Counted from the first letter of the stretch, positions 38,707 through 48,872 are shown. The stretch is 64,000 nucleotides of DNA from Flavobacterium sp. (GCA_020403245.1 JADBYA010000004.1:1-64000), one strand, 5' to 3'. The notes: generated by a model not told the origin, from the letters alone. Program-made: numbers and translations.

Positions 38707-39468
38707 TTACTCAATTTCTACCAACACTGGGCAATGGTCTGAGTGTTTCGCCTCAGGCAAAATAACGGCTCTTCTTAATCTTTTTCGCAAAGGTTCACTG
38801 GCCAAACAGTAATCAATTCGCCACCCTTTATTATTAGCTCTAGCTCCAGCACGATAACTCCACCAACTGTAATTGTGTGGTTCTTTATTAAAAAAGCGGA
38901 ATGTATCAATAAATCCGCGCTTCATAAAACCGTCTAGCCAAGCGCGTTCTTCGGGTAGAAATCCAGATACGGTTTTGTTTCGAATTGGGTCATGAATGTC
39001 AATGGCTTCGTGACAAATATTGTAATCCCCACAAATAATCAAATTTGGAATATCGATTTTTAATTTATCAATATAATCTTGAAAATCATCCATGTATTTA
39101 AACTTGTGGTCTAATCTATCCATGTTTGTTCCCGAAGGCAAATACAAACTCATCACCGAGAAATCGTCAAAATCAACACGAATGTTTCTTCCTTCAAAAT
39201 CCATATACTCAATTCCAGTTCCAAAAACTACATTATTAGGTTTTACTTTTGATAAAATGGCAACACCACTATATCCTTTTTTTTGAGCCGGAAACCAATA
39301 ATGATAAGGATAACCAGAGAGTTCGACGTCGAGTAACGGAATTTGATCTTCGGTAGCTTTTATTTCTTGCAAACAAATAATATCGGGATTGGCTTGTTGC
39401 AGCCAATCCAAAAAACCTTTTAAAATGGCGGCTCGAATGCCATTTACATTATATGAAATAATTTTCAT
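38707..39468 (-). CDS. xth: exodeoxyribonuclease III
   Basis: A 253-residue Mg-dependent AP endonuclease and 3'-exonuclease of base excision repair. MKIISYNVNGIRA, DIICLQEIKA (metal-binding Glu), the GYSGVAILSK segment, CGDYNICHEAIDIHDP (Asp and Asn), the WWSYR segment and the C-terminal SDHCPV (Asp-His) are all present. I start at the ATG at 39468; the open frame continues 18 codons upstream, but homologues begin at MKIISYN. Confidence 0.95.
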   Translation of the reverse strand: MKIISYNVNGIRAAILKGFLDWLQQANPDIICLQEIKATEDQIPLLDVELSGYPYHYWFPAQKKGYSGVAILSKVKPNNVVFGTGIEYMDFEGRNIRVDFDDFSVMSLYLPSGTNMDRLDHKFKYMDDFQDYIDKLKIDIPNLIICGDYNICHEAIDIHDPIRNKTVSGFLPEERAWLDGFMKRGFIDTFRFFNKEPHNYSWWSYRAGARANNKGWRIDYCLASEPLRKRLRRAVILPEAKHSDHCPVLVEIE

Positions 39469-39677
39469 AAATAAATCGCTAGTTTTAACTTCGTTTAGTT
39501 CGACCAAAAGGTCTCGTGTCAAAAATAGCTAAAAACTAATATAAATTTATGATTTCAGATTAACGATTTTTGACTGCACAAATTTATTTACTTCATAAAT
39601 CAAAAATCGGTAATCTACAATCTCCTATTCACTATAATTACTATCTTTGTTTCCCACTAAAAAACTAAAAAACACAC

Positions 39678-41489
39678 ATGGGTTTAGTCACTGCCAAAGA
39701 GGTTGCAAAAGCGATAAACACTGATAGATACGGTGTTTTTGGAACTTTTTGTGGCTGGTTACTAATGAAAGCTTTAAAAATTTCGACCTTAAACAAAATC
39801 TATGACCGAAACAAGCATTTAAGTGAAATAGAGTTTCTAAATGCTATTTTGGATGAGTTTCAAATTAAATTTGAAATTCCTGAAGAAGACTTTAAACGAC
39901 TTCCAAAAGATGGTGCTTATATTACTATTTCCAATCATCCTTTAGGCGGAATTGATGGTATTTTATTATTGAAATTAATGCTCGAGAGAGAACCTAATTT
40001 TAAAATAATTGCCAATTTCCTGTTGCACCGCATTGAACCAATGAAACCTTACATCATGCCGGTAAATCCTTTTGAAAATCATAAGGATGCCAAATCAAGT
40101 GTAATTGGAATAAAAGAAACGCTGCGCCATTTGAGTGATGGCAAACCATTGGGAATGTTTCCTGCCGGCGAAGTTTCCACCTATAAAGATGGGAAAATAG
40201 TAGTTGATAAAGCTTGGGAAGAAGGCGCTATAAAAGTCATTCGAAAAGCCCAAGTCCCAGTTGTTCCCATTTATTTTCATGCGAAAAATAGTCGGTTTTT
40301 TTACTTTTTATCCAAAATTAATCCAACATTGAGGACAGCAAAACTACCGTCAGAATTGTTGACACAAAAAGACCGTGTGATTAAAGTTAGAATAGGAAAA
40401 CCTATTTCGGTAGCCGAACAAAACGAACACAAAACCATTGAAGACTATTCAGAATTTTTACGTCGTAAAACCTATATGTTAGCCAACTCTTTCAATGAAG
40501 AAACCAAACTGTTACGTTCGCAAAACTTAAATCTGAATTTAAAACTTCCGAAAAACCCAAAACAAATTGTAAAGCCAGCCAATCACGATAAAATTTTGGA
40601 GGAAATAGAGTTGTTGAAAGCTGGGGATTATCGTTTATTACAAAGTAAAAACTATATTGTTTTTTTGTCACAGGCAGATATTATCCCAAATATTCTCCAT
40701 GAAATTGGACGTTTGCGCGAAATCACATTTAGAGCTGTTGGCGAAGGCACTAACGAGTCCATTGATTTAGATTCTTATGATAATTATTACCATCACATGT
40801 TTTTGTGGGATGAAGAATCGCAGCAAATTGCTGGTGCTTATCGCATGGGATTTGGTTCAGAAATATTTCCAAAATATGGCATCGAAGGATTTTATCTTCA
40901 AGATTTATTCCGATTTGAACCTGAGTTGTATGATATGATGTCCAAATCCATTGAAATGGGTAGGGCATTCATTGTTAATGATTACCAACAAAAACCCATG
41001 CCTTTGTTCCTGCTTTGGAAAGGAATTGTGCATATCACATTGCGTTATCCCGATCATAAATACCTAATTGGCGGTGTGAGTATCAGTAATCAATTTACCG
41101 AATTCTCCAAATCGTTGATGATTGAATTTATGAAGTCTCATTATTATGATCCTTATGTGGCGCAATACATTCACCCTAAAAAAGAATTCAAAGTAAAACT
41201 AAAAGATGCTGATAAGGATTTTGTTTTCAATGAAACCGAAGCCGATTTGAATAAATTTGACAAAATCATTGATGAAGTAGAACCTGGCGTATTGCGCCTT
41301 CCGGTGTTAATCAAAAAATACATCAAACAAAATGCACGTGTAGTGGCTTTTAACGTTGACCCTTTGTTTAATAATGCGGTTGACGGTTTAATGTATATTC
41401 GTATTGCTGATTTACCCGAAAGCACTGTAAAACCAGTAATGGAAGAATTTCAGGCAGAATTGGAAAGAAAAGAAAAGAATTATAAATAA
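39678..41489 (+). CDS. olsF: bifunctional acyltransferase, OlsF-like (ornithine lipid synthesis)
   Basis: A 603-residue fusion. The N-terminal half is a PlsC-type O-acyltransferase: ITISNHPLGGIDG (His87, Asp93) and FPAGEVSTYKDGK are its acceptor and acyl-binding motifs. The His-to-Asp spacing is one residue longer than the usual HxxxxD. The C-terminal half is a GNAT-like N-acyltransferase similar to OlsB (GRLREITFRAVGEGTNES, GAYRMGFGSEIF, EMGRAFIVNDYQQKP). This order matches OlsF, reported in Serratia and Flavobacterium johnsoniae to make ornithine lipids from ornithine and acyl-ACP by both steps. The assignment to ornithine rather than another amino acid is inferred. Confidence 0.78.
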   Translation: MGLVTAKEVAKAINTDRYGVFGTFCGWLLMKALKISTLNKIYDRNKHLSEIEFLNAILDEFQIKFEIPEEDFKRLPKDGAYITISNHPLGGIDGILLLKLMLEREPNFKIIANFLLHRIEPMKPYIMPVNPFENHKDAKSSVIGIKETLRHLSDGKPLGMFPAGEVSTYKDGKIVVDKAWEEGAIKVIRKAQVPVVPIYFHAKNSRFFYFLSKINPTLRTAKLPSELLTQKDRVIKVRIGKPISVAEQNEHKTIEDYSEFLRRKTYMLANSFNEETKLLRSQNLNLNLKLPKNPKQIVKPANHDKILEEIELLKAGDYRLLQSKNYIVFLSQADIIPNILHEIGRLREITFRAVGEGTNESIDLDSYDNYYHHMFLWDEESQQIAGAYRMGFGSEIFPKYGIEGFYLQDLFRFEPELYDMMSKSIEMGRAFIVNDYQQKPMPLFLLWKGIVHITLRYPDHKYLIGGVSISNQFTEFSKSLMIEFMKSHYYDPYVAQYIHPKKEFKVKLKDADKDFVFNETEADLNKFDKIIDEVEPGVLRLPVLIKKYIKQNARVVAFNVDPLFNNAVDGLMYIRIADLPESTVKPVMEEFQAELERKEKNYK

Positions 41490-41525
41490 ACAAACATTCG
41501 ACTTTATTGTGTATATGTCTTTTTG

Positions 41526-42326
41526 TTATTCTTTTCCGACTTGTTCTTGAAACGTTTTCCACTCTTTTTCAGAAATAGTTTGGTTGCTCTTTAATTTCTT
41601 GCCTTTGATATATTCTAAAATATATTTGGCGCGCTCTTCCGATTCTGGATGATCCACAATCCAACTCATTCCATCAGGTATTTTGCTATCTTGAGCCATT
41701 TGATACATGAAATCGGCCATCGGTTTTGGATCGATATTAGCTTTTAGCATATACTCTACACTAGAAATATCGGCTTCTTTTTCCAATGCTCTGTCATAGG
41801 CAGAAGACGTTAACATTTTTAAAACTTCCTTGGCCATCTGCCCTCCTTTTCCACCTGAGGTTGCATTCAACAAAACCGAATATCCTATTTCTTTAGACAA
41901 TTTTTTCATCACATGATTTTTCTCGATATGAGCTATCTCGTGACCTAAAACACCTTGCAGTGCTTCTTGTTTTTTGCAATCTTCAATCAATCCGGTATAG
42001 ACAACCAAATGATTGTTGGGCAACGCAAAAGCATTAATTTCATCTTTTTTTACAATATGAATTTTGAGTGAGTCACGCTCAATATCATTGGCCTCACAAA
42101 TTGGAATTATTAATTTATCCAATGTTTTTACAACACTGTCATTGGTAATAACATCTTCGGTATTGGAAATTTCATCCCAAATCAAATCGCCTAATTTATT
42201 TTCAACAAATTCGGTGCGTTCTTTTACTTTGAAAAAAGTCATAAAATCGAGTTGAGAAAATCCGAACCATAGCAGGAAAAACCCAAGTATTATAATCAAT
42301 CCTTGAAAAATTGTTTTGTTTATCAT
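41526..42326 (-). CDS. M48-family metallopeptidase
   Basis: A 266-residue membrane-anchored zinc peptidase. One N-terminal helix (FQGLIIILGFFLLWFGF) precedes the catalytic GHEIAHIEKNH (HExxH, His129 to His133); the third ligand glutamate is in EKEADISSVEYM. This is the periplasmic or exported M48 type related to BepA/Oma1. The ATG at 42326 overlaps the preceding stop (ATGA); a TTG three codons upstream is less likely. It is last in a four-gene operon with three small membrane proteins. Confidence 0.88.
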   Translation of the reverse strand: MINKTIFQGLIIILGFFLLWFGFSQLDFMTFFKVKERTEFVENKLGDLIWDEISNTEDVITNDSVVKTLDKLIIPICEANDIERDSLKIHIVKKDEINAFALPNNHLVVYTGLIEDCKKQEALQGVLGHEIAHIEKNHVMKKLSKEIGYSVLLNATSGGKGGQMAKEVLKMLTSSAYDRALEKEADISSVEYMLKANIDPKPMADFMYQMAQDSKIPDGMSWIVDHPESEERAKYILEYIKGKKLKSNQTISEKEWKTFQEQVGKE

Positions 42327-42754
42327 GGTTTGCAAATTAAGTTGGTAATATTTCCGAAGAATAAAAACTGAACATGTTTTCCTTTACGAGTTTGCACAGC
42401 GGCATAAATGGTGGAGAAAATTTCCAATAAATTAAATATAATTACTGTAAAAATATAAGCAAAGTATTGATTGCTGACTTTTTCATCGGTAAATAAAATA
42501 GAAATAGTCCACCAGAAACTGGCGCTGTTAATTCCTAAAAGTGCCAATTGGGAAAGCAATGCTTGAGTGCAATGCCATCGCACAAAATAAGTGCCTTTTC
42601 TATTGGCTAAATAGAAAAAGAAAGTCGCTAGCAAATTAATTATAGGCAACGGCAACCCGGCAATGAGCGCTACTAAAGACATCAAATAACTATTGGATGC
42701 TTTTTCGCGTTCGTGTTCGCCTGGTTTATAGGCAAAAGTTGTTTCTTGTATCAT
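42323..42754 (-). CDS. DUF4870/Tic20-like membrane protein
   Basis: A 143-residue protein with about four membrane segments. FFFYLANRKGTYFVRWHCTQALLSQ, with its conserved His and Gln after a membrane helix, is the signature of the DUF4870 family. Function is not known. It overlaps the stop of the DUF2752 gene and the start of the M48 gene by four bases each, so all are probably co-translated. Confidence 0.7.
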   Translation of the reverse strand: MIQETTFAYKPGEHEREKASNSYLMSLVALIAGLPLPIINLLATFFFYLANRKGTYFVRWHCTQALLSQLALLGINSASFWWTISILFTDEKVSNQYFAYIFTVIIFNLLEIFSTIYAAVQTRKGKHVQFLFFGNITNLICKP

Positions 42755-43155
42755 AACTGTTTAAATATATTCCAAATCCAATTGAGAATGACTAGTATTA
42801 TTAAAAACAGGGCCAACCATTTGGTACTGATAATTACTTCGGTTCTTTTATAACTATGAAAAAAAGTGTCTTTTTTTAAAACTACATCCATCAAAACCCA
42901 TATCGGGAAGATTGTCATGATGATAGCAACAAGTATTCCAAACGGATTTATAACTATTGATTCTTTAAGTTGCCCTTGCAAAAGTAATGCAACCGCACGA
43001 GTTGTTCCACAAGAAGGACAAGGAAATCCTGTCGCATTTTTTATGATACAAACCGGAAACGAATCACTTTCTGACTTGTGAATTGTGTAAAATAAATAAA
43101 TAAATCCAGCCAAACAAGCTATAAGCAACAAGGAATATAACTTATTTCGGGTCAT
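42751..43155 (-). CDS. DUF2752 membrane protein
   Basis: A 134-residue protein with three hydrophobic segments. The conserved GFPCPSCGTTRAV motif near residue 43, followed by the NPFGI turn, defines DUF2752. The two cysteines may be redox-active or bind metal, but this is unproven. It starts 3 bp after the TM2 gene and overlaps the next gene by four bases. Confidence 0.85.
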   Translation of the reverse strand: MTRNKLYSLLLIACLAGFIYLFYTIHKSESDSFPVCIIKNATGFPCPSCGTTRAVALLLQGQLKESIVINPFGILVAIIMTIFPIWVLMDVVLKKDTFFHSYKRTEVIISTKWLALFLIILVILNWIWNIFKQL

Positions 43156-43158
43156 TGA

Positions 43159-43497
43159 TTAATAAAGTGTATTTTGGAATGTTTCCATGTTTTTTTCGCG
43201 AGTAGCACCCATGATTAGAAACCAATCAATGATAGTCCAAATACCTAATCCGCCACAGGTTAACAGTTTTCCAACACCCATTCCGGTATCACCAATCATA
43301 AATCGGTCAATTCCAAATTGTCCTGCAAATATCGAAATAATTAATGAGGTTGTTGGTTCTTTGAATTGCATGGTTTGAACTAATCCCCATTTTGATTCAT
43401 CCAATGTTAATAATTTTTCTCTGATAGCATTGAGATGATGGCTTTCGAAATACTTTGCATTCATCATCATAAACATGTCAACTTTTTGTGCGTCCAT
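43159..43497 (-). CDS. TM2-domain membrane protein
   Basis: A 112-residue protein with a soluble N-terminal half (residues 1-45) and a two-helix TM2 domain: the IISIFAGQFGIDRFMIGDTGMGVGKLLT stretch (helix, Gly-x-Asp-Arg-Phe turn) and GIWTIIDWFLIMG. Function is unknown. It is the first gene of the TM2, DUF2752, DUF4870, M48 operon. Confidence 0.88.
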   Translation of the reverse strand: MDAQKVDMFMMMNAKYFESHHLNAIREKLLTLDESKWGLVQTMQFKEPTTSLIISIFAGQFGIDRFMIGDTGMGVGKLLTCGGLGIWTIIDWFLIMGATREKNMETFQNTLY

Positions 43498-43611
43498 AAT
43501 AGGTTTGTTTTATTATTGGTTATGTTATTAATTTATTCGACTAAAATATAAAAAATTATGAGAAAGCACTATCAATGGGTTCCCAAAGTTCAATTTTATT
43601 TCCTCAATTGG

Positions 43612-44568
43612 CTATTGCCTAATTAACTTGATAATTTTATCCACTATAACTTGTGCCAATTTCTCATGACTTTCATAAGTCCAACCCGCGATATGTGGCG
43701 TCAATAATACATTTTCTGCTTGTAATAAATAGTCAAATGCCTTAGGTCTTTCAGTTTCAATAAAAAGATTTTCAAAGGAGATCTTTTCATACTCTAATAC
43801 GTCCAATCCAGCACCCAAAATTTTTCCTGATTGCAATGCCAAAACCAAATCATCGGTAACCACATTTTTACCACGAGATGTATTAATAAACCAAAACGGT
43901 TTGGCAAACCCATTAATAAATTCAGAATTTACTAATTTATCTGTTTCTGGTGTCCAAGGAATATGCAAGCTCAACACATCCGCTTTTTGTTGTAATTCGG
44001 ATAGTGAAACTTGTTTGGCGTTTTCATCGGCTACATTGTCTTGAATATCATAACACAAAACATCAACATCAAATCCTTTGAGTTTTTTAGCAAAAGATTT
44101 TCCCATATTGCCATAGCCAATAATCCCAACCGTTTTGCCTTCCAACTCATAACCTCGATTGCCTTCGCGAATCCATTTGCCTTCGCGAACCAATCTGTCC
44201 GCTCGGTTTAACTTATTCATCAACGACAATAACATTCCCAAAGCATGTTCGCCCACCGCATTTCTATTGCCTTCTGGTGCAGCAATAAGTTGAATGTTAT
44301 TAGCAATAGCATAATCACAATCGATGCTTTCCAAACCGGCTCCAACACGAGCAATAAATTTTAAATTAGTGGCTTTATCAATAAATGCTTTATCAATTTT
44401 GAATCGAGAACGAATTACAATGCCATGATAATCTTGAATTTTAGCTTCAATCTCAGCTTTTGAAGAGGTAAAATCGGCTTCGTTTTGAAAACCAGCTTGT
44501 TCCAATTGCTCCCATAACAAAGGATGATTGCTATCGATGTGGAGAATTTTGATGTATTGGTTTGACAT
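43612..44568 (-). CDS. D-2-hydroxyacid dehydrogenase (SerA/hydroxypyruvate reductase-like)
   Basis: A 318-residue NAD-dependent dehydrogenase. The NAD-binding loop is GIIGYGNMGKSFAKKL, with Asp in VLCYDIQD. The catalytic Arg lies in NTSRGKNVV, the Glu in LDVLEYE and the His in LTPHIAGWTYES. There is no C-terminal ACT domain. Phosphoglycerate, hydroxypyruvate or another 2-keto acid could be the substrate, and I cannot choose among them. It stands alone on the minus strand; the 296-nt region upstream holds no feature I recognise. Confidence 0.85.
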   Translation of the reverse strand: MSNQYIKILHIDSNHPLLWEQLEQAGFQNEADFTSSKAEIEAKIQDYHGIVIRSRFKIDKAFIDKATNLKFIARVGAGLESIDCDYAIANNIQLIAAPEGNRNAVGEHALGMLLSLMNKLNRADRLVREGKWIREGNRGYELEGKTVGIIGYGNMGKSFAKKLKGFDVDVLCYDIQDNVADENAKQVSLSELQQKADVLSLHIPWTPETDKLVNSEFINGFAKPFWFINTSRGKNVVTDDLVLALQSGKILGAGLDVLEYEKISFENLFIETERPKAFDYLLQAENVLLTPHIAGWTYESHEKLAQVIVDKIIKLIRQ

Positions 44569-44864
44569 AATTACAATTGAAAAGTAAAGGTAATTATTTT
44601 ATCGAAATAGGTTACTATTCAGGTTCAATAATGATGACTTAACTGTTGCCACAAAGTCGCAAAGTCGCAAATTATCTAAGATAATTCCTCTTGATTTATT
44701 AACGTTTTATTATTTAATTCTTCGTGTTTTGGTTTCTTCGTAGCAATTTTATTTGTGGTTTTGGCAATACAGAAATGGTGTAAAAAGTTTCCGGAAAAGT
44801 AATGAATTAGTAAAACAAAAAACTAATTCAAATTTTATTACCTTAGCATTCTAATTTTAAAAAA

Positions 44865-46880
44865 ATGAGAAATAATAAAATCATACTGGCAACTGCAGTA
44901 GTACTATTATCCGCTTGCAGTCAAAAAGAACTCAGCTCGGGTATCAATGTAAAAAATATGGATACGCTTGTAAAACCAGGCGATAATTTTGCATCCTATG
45001 TCAATGGAACCTGGATAAAAAATACCAAAATTCCGGCCGATAAAGCCTCTTATGGTGCGTTTGATATTTTATATGATCAATCGCAAAAAGATGTAAAAAC
45101 CATCATTGAAGAAGCCGCAAAAAGTAATAACGCAGCAGGTACAGACGAACAAAAAATAGGCGATTACTATGCTTCTTTTATGGACAGAAAAACGAGAGAT
45201 GCTAAAGGCATTGCTCCTATCCAACCCGAATTAAAAGCAATTGATGTGATAACAACCTATGACGATTTAGCAAAATATTTTGGTCAAGCCAACCGAACTG
45301 GAGTCAACATTCCGTTTAACGTTTCGGTTAATACTGATTTTAAAGACCCAACAAAGTATGTTTTAATCACATGGCAAAATGGTTTGGGTATGCCCGAAAG
45401 AGAATATTACATCGCTACTGATGCTAAAATGGTTGCCATTCGTGAAAAATATGTCGCACATATTGAGAAAATGTTCCAATTAGCTGGAATGCCAAACGCT
45501 ACCGAAAGCGCTGCCAAAATAATGGCGTTAGAAACCACCTTGGCAACACATCACATGAAAAAAGAGGACACGCGCGACATTGTAAAATTATACAATTCCT
45601 ATGCGGTAAAAGAGTTAAAAACATTGATGCCCGATTTTAATTGGACCGCCATGCTTACAACTGCTGGAGTTCAAAAAGAAAAAAATATCGTGGTCACTCA
45701 GGTGGAATACACCAAAAAATTGAATGATATTATCAAAAATACACCTATTGCTACCTGGAAAACCTATTTAAAATGGGGTGTTATAAACAACGCCAGTTCA
45801 GCACTAACTACTGCTTTAGACCAACAAAACTTTGCGTTTTATGGCAAGACACTCAATGGAACTGAAAAACAAGAAGAAGACTGGAAAAGAGCTGTTAATG
45901 CGGTAAACGGCGGATTGGGTGAAGTAGTGGGCAAAGTATATGTTAAAAAACATTTCTCTCCCGAAGCCAAAGAGCGCATGACCGTAATGGTAAAAAATCT
46001 ATTGAACGCTTATGCCGAAAGTATTAAAAAACTAGATTGGATGAGTGCTGACACCAAAAAAGAAGCGCTGAAAAAAGTAGATAAGTTCCTAATCAAAATT
46101 GGCTATCCCGATAAATGGATCGATTATTCCACCATGAAAGTCGCCAAAAATGACTATTATGGCAATACACAAAGAGCCACCGCTTTTGAATACCAACGCA
46201 ACTTAGACAAACTAGGCAAACCAGTTGACCGCACCGAATGGGGAATGACACCACAAACCGTGAATGCCTATTACAATCCATCCTTAAACGAGATTGTTTT
46301 TCCTGCAGCGATATTACAACCGCCATTTTTTGATTTAAATGCTGACGATGCCGTGAATTATGGTGGCATTGGCGCTGTCATTGGACACGAAATAGGACAC
46401 GGTTTTGATGATCAAGGTAGTGCTTTTGATGGCGATGGCGTAATGAAAAATTGGTGGACAGCAAAAGATTTAGCCGCTTTCAAAGCCAAAACCAATGCCT
46501 TGATAGAACAGTATAATGGTTTCAAAGCGTTCCCCGATTTAAATTTGAACGGTGCCTTTACTTTAGGAGAAAACATTGGCGATTTAGGTGGATTAAGTAT
46601 TGCGATTAAAGCGTACAAAGCGAGTTTAAACGGCAAAGAAGCGCCAGTTTTAGACGGTTTCACAGGAATGCAACGTGTTTTTATGGGCTGGGCACAAGGT
46701 TGGTGTGACAAACAACGAGAAGAAGCACTTCGCAATCAAATAGCAAATGACCCACACTCGCCAGCCAAATTCAGAATAAACGGAGTGGTACGCAACATTC
46801 CTGAGTTTTATGAAGCATTCAAAATTAGTCCAACCGATTCGCTTTATCTGGCACCTGAAAAGCGAGTGAAAATTTGGTAA
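44865..46880 (+). CDS. M13-family metallopeptidase (PepO/neprilysin-like)
   Basis: A 671-residue lipoprotein (lipobox LLSACSQKE) of the neprilysin family, which cleaves small peptides outside the cytoplasm. The large N-terminal alpha domain begins with GDNFASYVNGTWIKNT. The catalytic site is VIGHEIGHGFDDQG (His508, Glu509, His512), the third ligand is in GENIGDLGGL, and the substrate motif VNAYYNP is intact. The C-terminal W is the usual terminus of the family. It forms a single gene with a terminator at 46902. Confidence 0.95.
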   Translation: MRNNKIILATAVVLLSACSQKELSSGINVKNMDTLVKPGDNFASYVNGTWIKNTKIPADKASYGAFDILYDQSQKDVKTIIEEAAKSNNAAGTDEQKIGDYYASFMDRKTRDAKGIAPIQPELKAIDVITTYDDLAKYFGQANRTGVNIPFNVSVNTDFKDPTKYVLITWQNGLGMPEREYYIATDAKMVAIREKYVAHIEKMFQLAGMPNATESAAKIMALETTLATHHMKKEDTRDIVKLYNSYAVKELKTLMPDFNWTAMLTTAGVQKEKNIVVTQVEYTKKLNDIIKNTPIATWKTYLKWGVINNASSALTTALDQQNFAFYGKTLNGTEKQEEDWKRAVNAVNGGLGEVVGKVYVKKHFSPEAKERMTVMVKNLLNAYAESIKKLDWMSADTKKEALKKVDKFLIKIGYPDKWIDYSTMKVAKNDYYGNTQRATAFEYQRNLDKLGKPVDRTEWGMTPQTVNAYYNPSLNEIVFPAAILQPPFFDLNADDAVNYGGIGAVIGHEIGHGFDDQGSAFDGDGVMKNWWTAKDLAAFKAKTNALIEQYNGFKAFPDLNLNGAFTLGENIGDLGGLSIAIKAYKASLNGKEAPVLDGFTGMQRVFMGWAQGWCDKQREEALRNQIANDPHSPAKFRINGVVRNIPEFYEAFKISPTDSLYLAPEKRVKIW

Positions 46881-46901
46881 TTTGATCTATTTTAATTCTA
46901 T

Positions 46902-46940
46902 AAGCCCAGTCTCGTTGAAAAACAAGATTGGGCTTTTTAT
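46902..46940 (+). terminator. intrinsic terminator of the M13 peptidase gene
   Basis: AAGCCCAGTCT (46902-46912) pairs with AGATTGGGCTT (46925-46935), one G-T pair included, followed by TTTTTAT. Confidence 0.85.
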
Positions 46941-47279
46941 TCCATCAAAAATTCACCAGGTTATACCCTATAACTTTGTACTAGCATTTCGTTTTTTGGG
47001 AAGATAGAGCACAAGATAACTATGCTTCAAATGAGGAAGTAATCCTATTGACTATTATAAATAATCACACTTTTATAAGTTGTCGAAATGTATGTTGACA
47101 AAAACACTGTATAGACCAACTAACCTCCAAATTTGCCTTCAAATGTAACTAGAAGAGGAGTCATAAAATGTTTTTATTCATTTTTTCATCAACCCAATTA
47201 TAAACACTACATAATTTTTTTAAAATTTAGAAATCATTCGCAGAACTTTGCAGAGAGAAGAGTAAAAAAAACACCACAT
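46941..47279. other. intergenic stretch without a recognised feature
   Basis: This AT-rich gap separates the M13 peptidase terminator from the convergent L,D-transpeptidase gene. I see no convincing open frame, repeat or structured RNA in it. Confidence 0.5.
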
Positions 47280-48872
47280 TTATTCAACCAAAACAGATGC
47301 CAAACGATTGTCTCTTTCATATATGTCTTTATAGAAATTAATGGTTCCATCATCATCAACCCATGATGTAAAATAGCCAATATATACTGGTATTTTTTGT
47401 TTTAAAGTGCACCACTTTTCTTTACCGCCGTTCATGGCAGCATCTATTTTTTCAGTAGACCAGTTGGGGTCATCTTGTAATATTAAGTTTGCCAACTCTT
47501 TTGGCTTTGCCACACGAATACAACCATGGCTGAAAGCTCTTTTTTCCTCATTAAACAATGCTTTGGAAGGAGTGTCATGCAAATAAATACTATTGCTATT
47601 AGGGAACAAAAACTTAACCAATCCTAATGAATTTTTTGGTCCGGGTTTCTGTCTTATGTTTCCGTTATTCCACTCCATATTGTGCTGCGCTAGGTAGTTT
47701 TTATTTTTAGCCATTCCGGGTTTTATCTCTTTAGTAATAATACTTTGTGGTACATTCCAATAGGGACTAAAAACGATATAACTCATCATACCACTGAAAA
47801 TAACTGTTTTATTCATTGCGTTTCCTACCACTACATTGGAAACCAACTCAGCTTTCCCTGCTTTAAAATAAGTCAATCTGTAGGACGGAATATTTACCAC
47901 TATAAACTCTTTAGATTTGGTGATGTCTTTTGAAATCCATCGGCAGCGTTCCATATTGACCATAATGGTTTTTATTCTGTCGCTAATTGGCACATTCATC
48001 TCTTGAATATGTTTTGCTAAAATTACATTGTCAGTTGTAAATCCGTTTCGCTTTTTATATTTCAAAACGGCTTCTTGTAGTGACTTATCATAAACCGCAC
48101 TTTTAGAATCACTATCTATATCTCCAGTTAATAATAATCGAGTTCTAATTTGAGCCACTGTTTCAGTACTGTCGCCAGGTTTCAACGCTTTAAAATTATC
48201 AGGAATTGTGATGGTTGTCCAACCTCCGTCTTTTTCAATTTTCCTATATTTGTTTAAAACAGATTTAAGTTTATAGTATTGTCCTATTAATGGTTCTTTT
48301 TTATCTATCAACTTTGGATCAACTAATAAAGAATCTAAGTAGTCAACATAAGTTTGTTTTTTTCTAGGCAAATACCATTCTAGTTCATCACTTTTGGCAT
48401 CATCAATACCTTGAAGTACTTTATTGGTATAATAGAAATAGTAATTGGTCAAAAATAACTCTGTTTCAATGTTGGGTTTTGTTTCCTCTTTTTGAAATAA
48501 TGCATCCAAAACACCTTTGTGAGGGACAGTTGTTTGCACTCCTTCTTCAAATAAATTGTTTATTTTATTATAAATGACATCCGCCATTTCTTTTCTCCCT
48601 TTTTTATCAAACCAAATAAAAGCATATTGGTTTTTCTGATAAAAAGTAACGGTTTGTTTTTTATACAAAATCAATTTGGGATACTTTGCATAAAACGATT
48701 CAACCAAAGTACTATCAAATGTCAACGAAAAATCTTCTGCCGTAAACTTACTTTTTACTTCGGCTTTATTATTGGTTTTTCTATCCTCTTTTTTAGCACA
48801 ATGCCAACTTGTCATAGAAAACGCAAGTACAAATACCACTAGTAAAACTCCAATTAATTGTCTATCTTTCAT
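47280..48872 (-). CDS. L,D-transpeptidase (YcbB-like)
   Basis: A 530-residue exported enzyme starting MKDRQLIGVLLVVFVLAF. A peptidoglycan-binding module (about residues 230-290, PGDSTETVAQIRTRLLLTGD) precedes a YkuD catalytic domain with FSHGCIRVAKP, where the cysteine is the nucleophile, and YLHDTPSK. It should form 3-3 cross-links in peptidoglycan or attach proteins to it. The first 11 codons of the longer open frame (to 48905) lack a signal peptide, so I chose the internal ATG at 48872. Confidence 0.92.
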   Translation of the reverse strand: MKDRQLIGVLLVVFVLAFSMTSWHCAKKEDRKTNNKAEVKSKFTAEDFSLTFDSTLVESFYAKYPKLILYKKQTVTFYQKNQYAFIWFDKKGRKEMADVIYNKINNLFEEGVQTTVPHKGVLDALFQKEETKPNIETELFLTNYYFYYTNKVLQGIDDAKSDELEWYLPRKKQTYVDYLDSLLVDPKLIDKKEPLIGQYYKLKSVLNKYRKIEKDGGWTTITIPDNFKALKPGDSTETVAQIRTRLLLTGDIDSDSKSAVYDKSLQEAVLKYKKRNGFTTDNVILAKHIQEMNVPISDRIKTIMVNMERCRWISKDITKSKEFIVVNIPSYRLTYFKAGKAELVSNVVVGNAMNKTVIFSGMMSYIVFSPYWNVPQSIITKEIKPGMAKNKNYLAQHNMEWNNGNIRQKPGPKNSLGLVKFLFPNSNSIYLHDTPSKALFNEEKRAFSHGCIRVAKPKELANLILQDDPNWSTEKIDAAMNGGKEKWCTLKQKIPVYIGYFTSWVDDDGTINFYKDIYERDNRLASVLVE

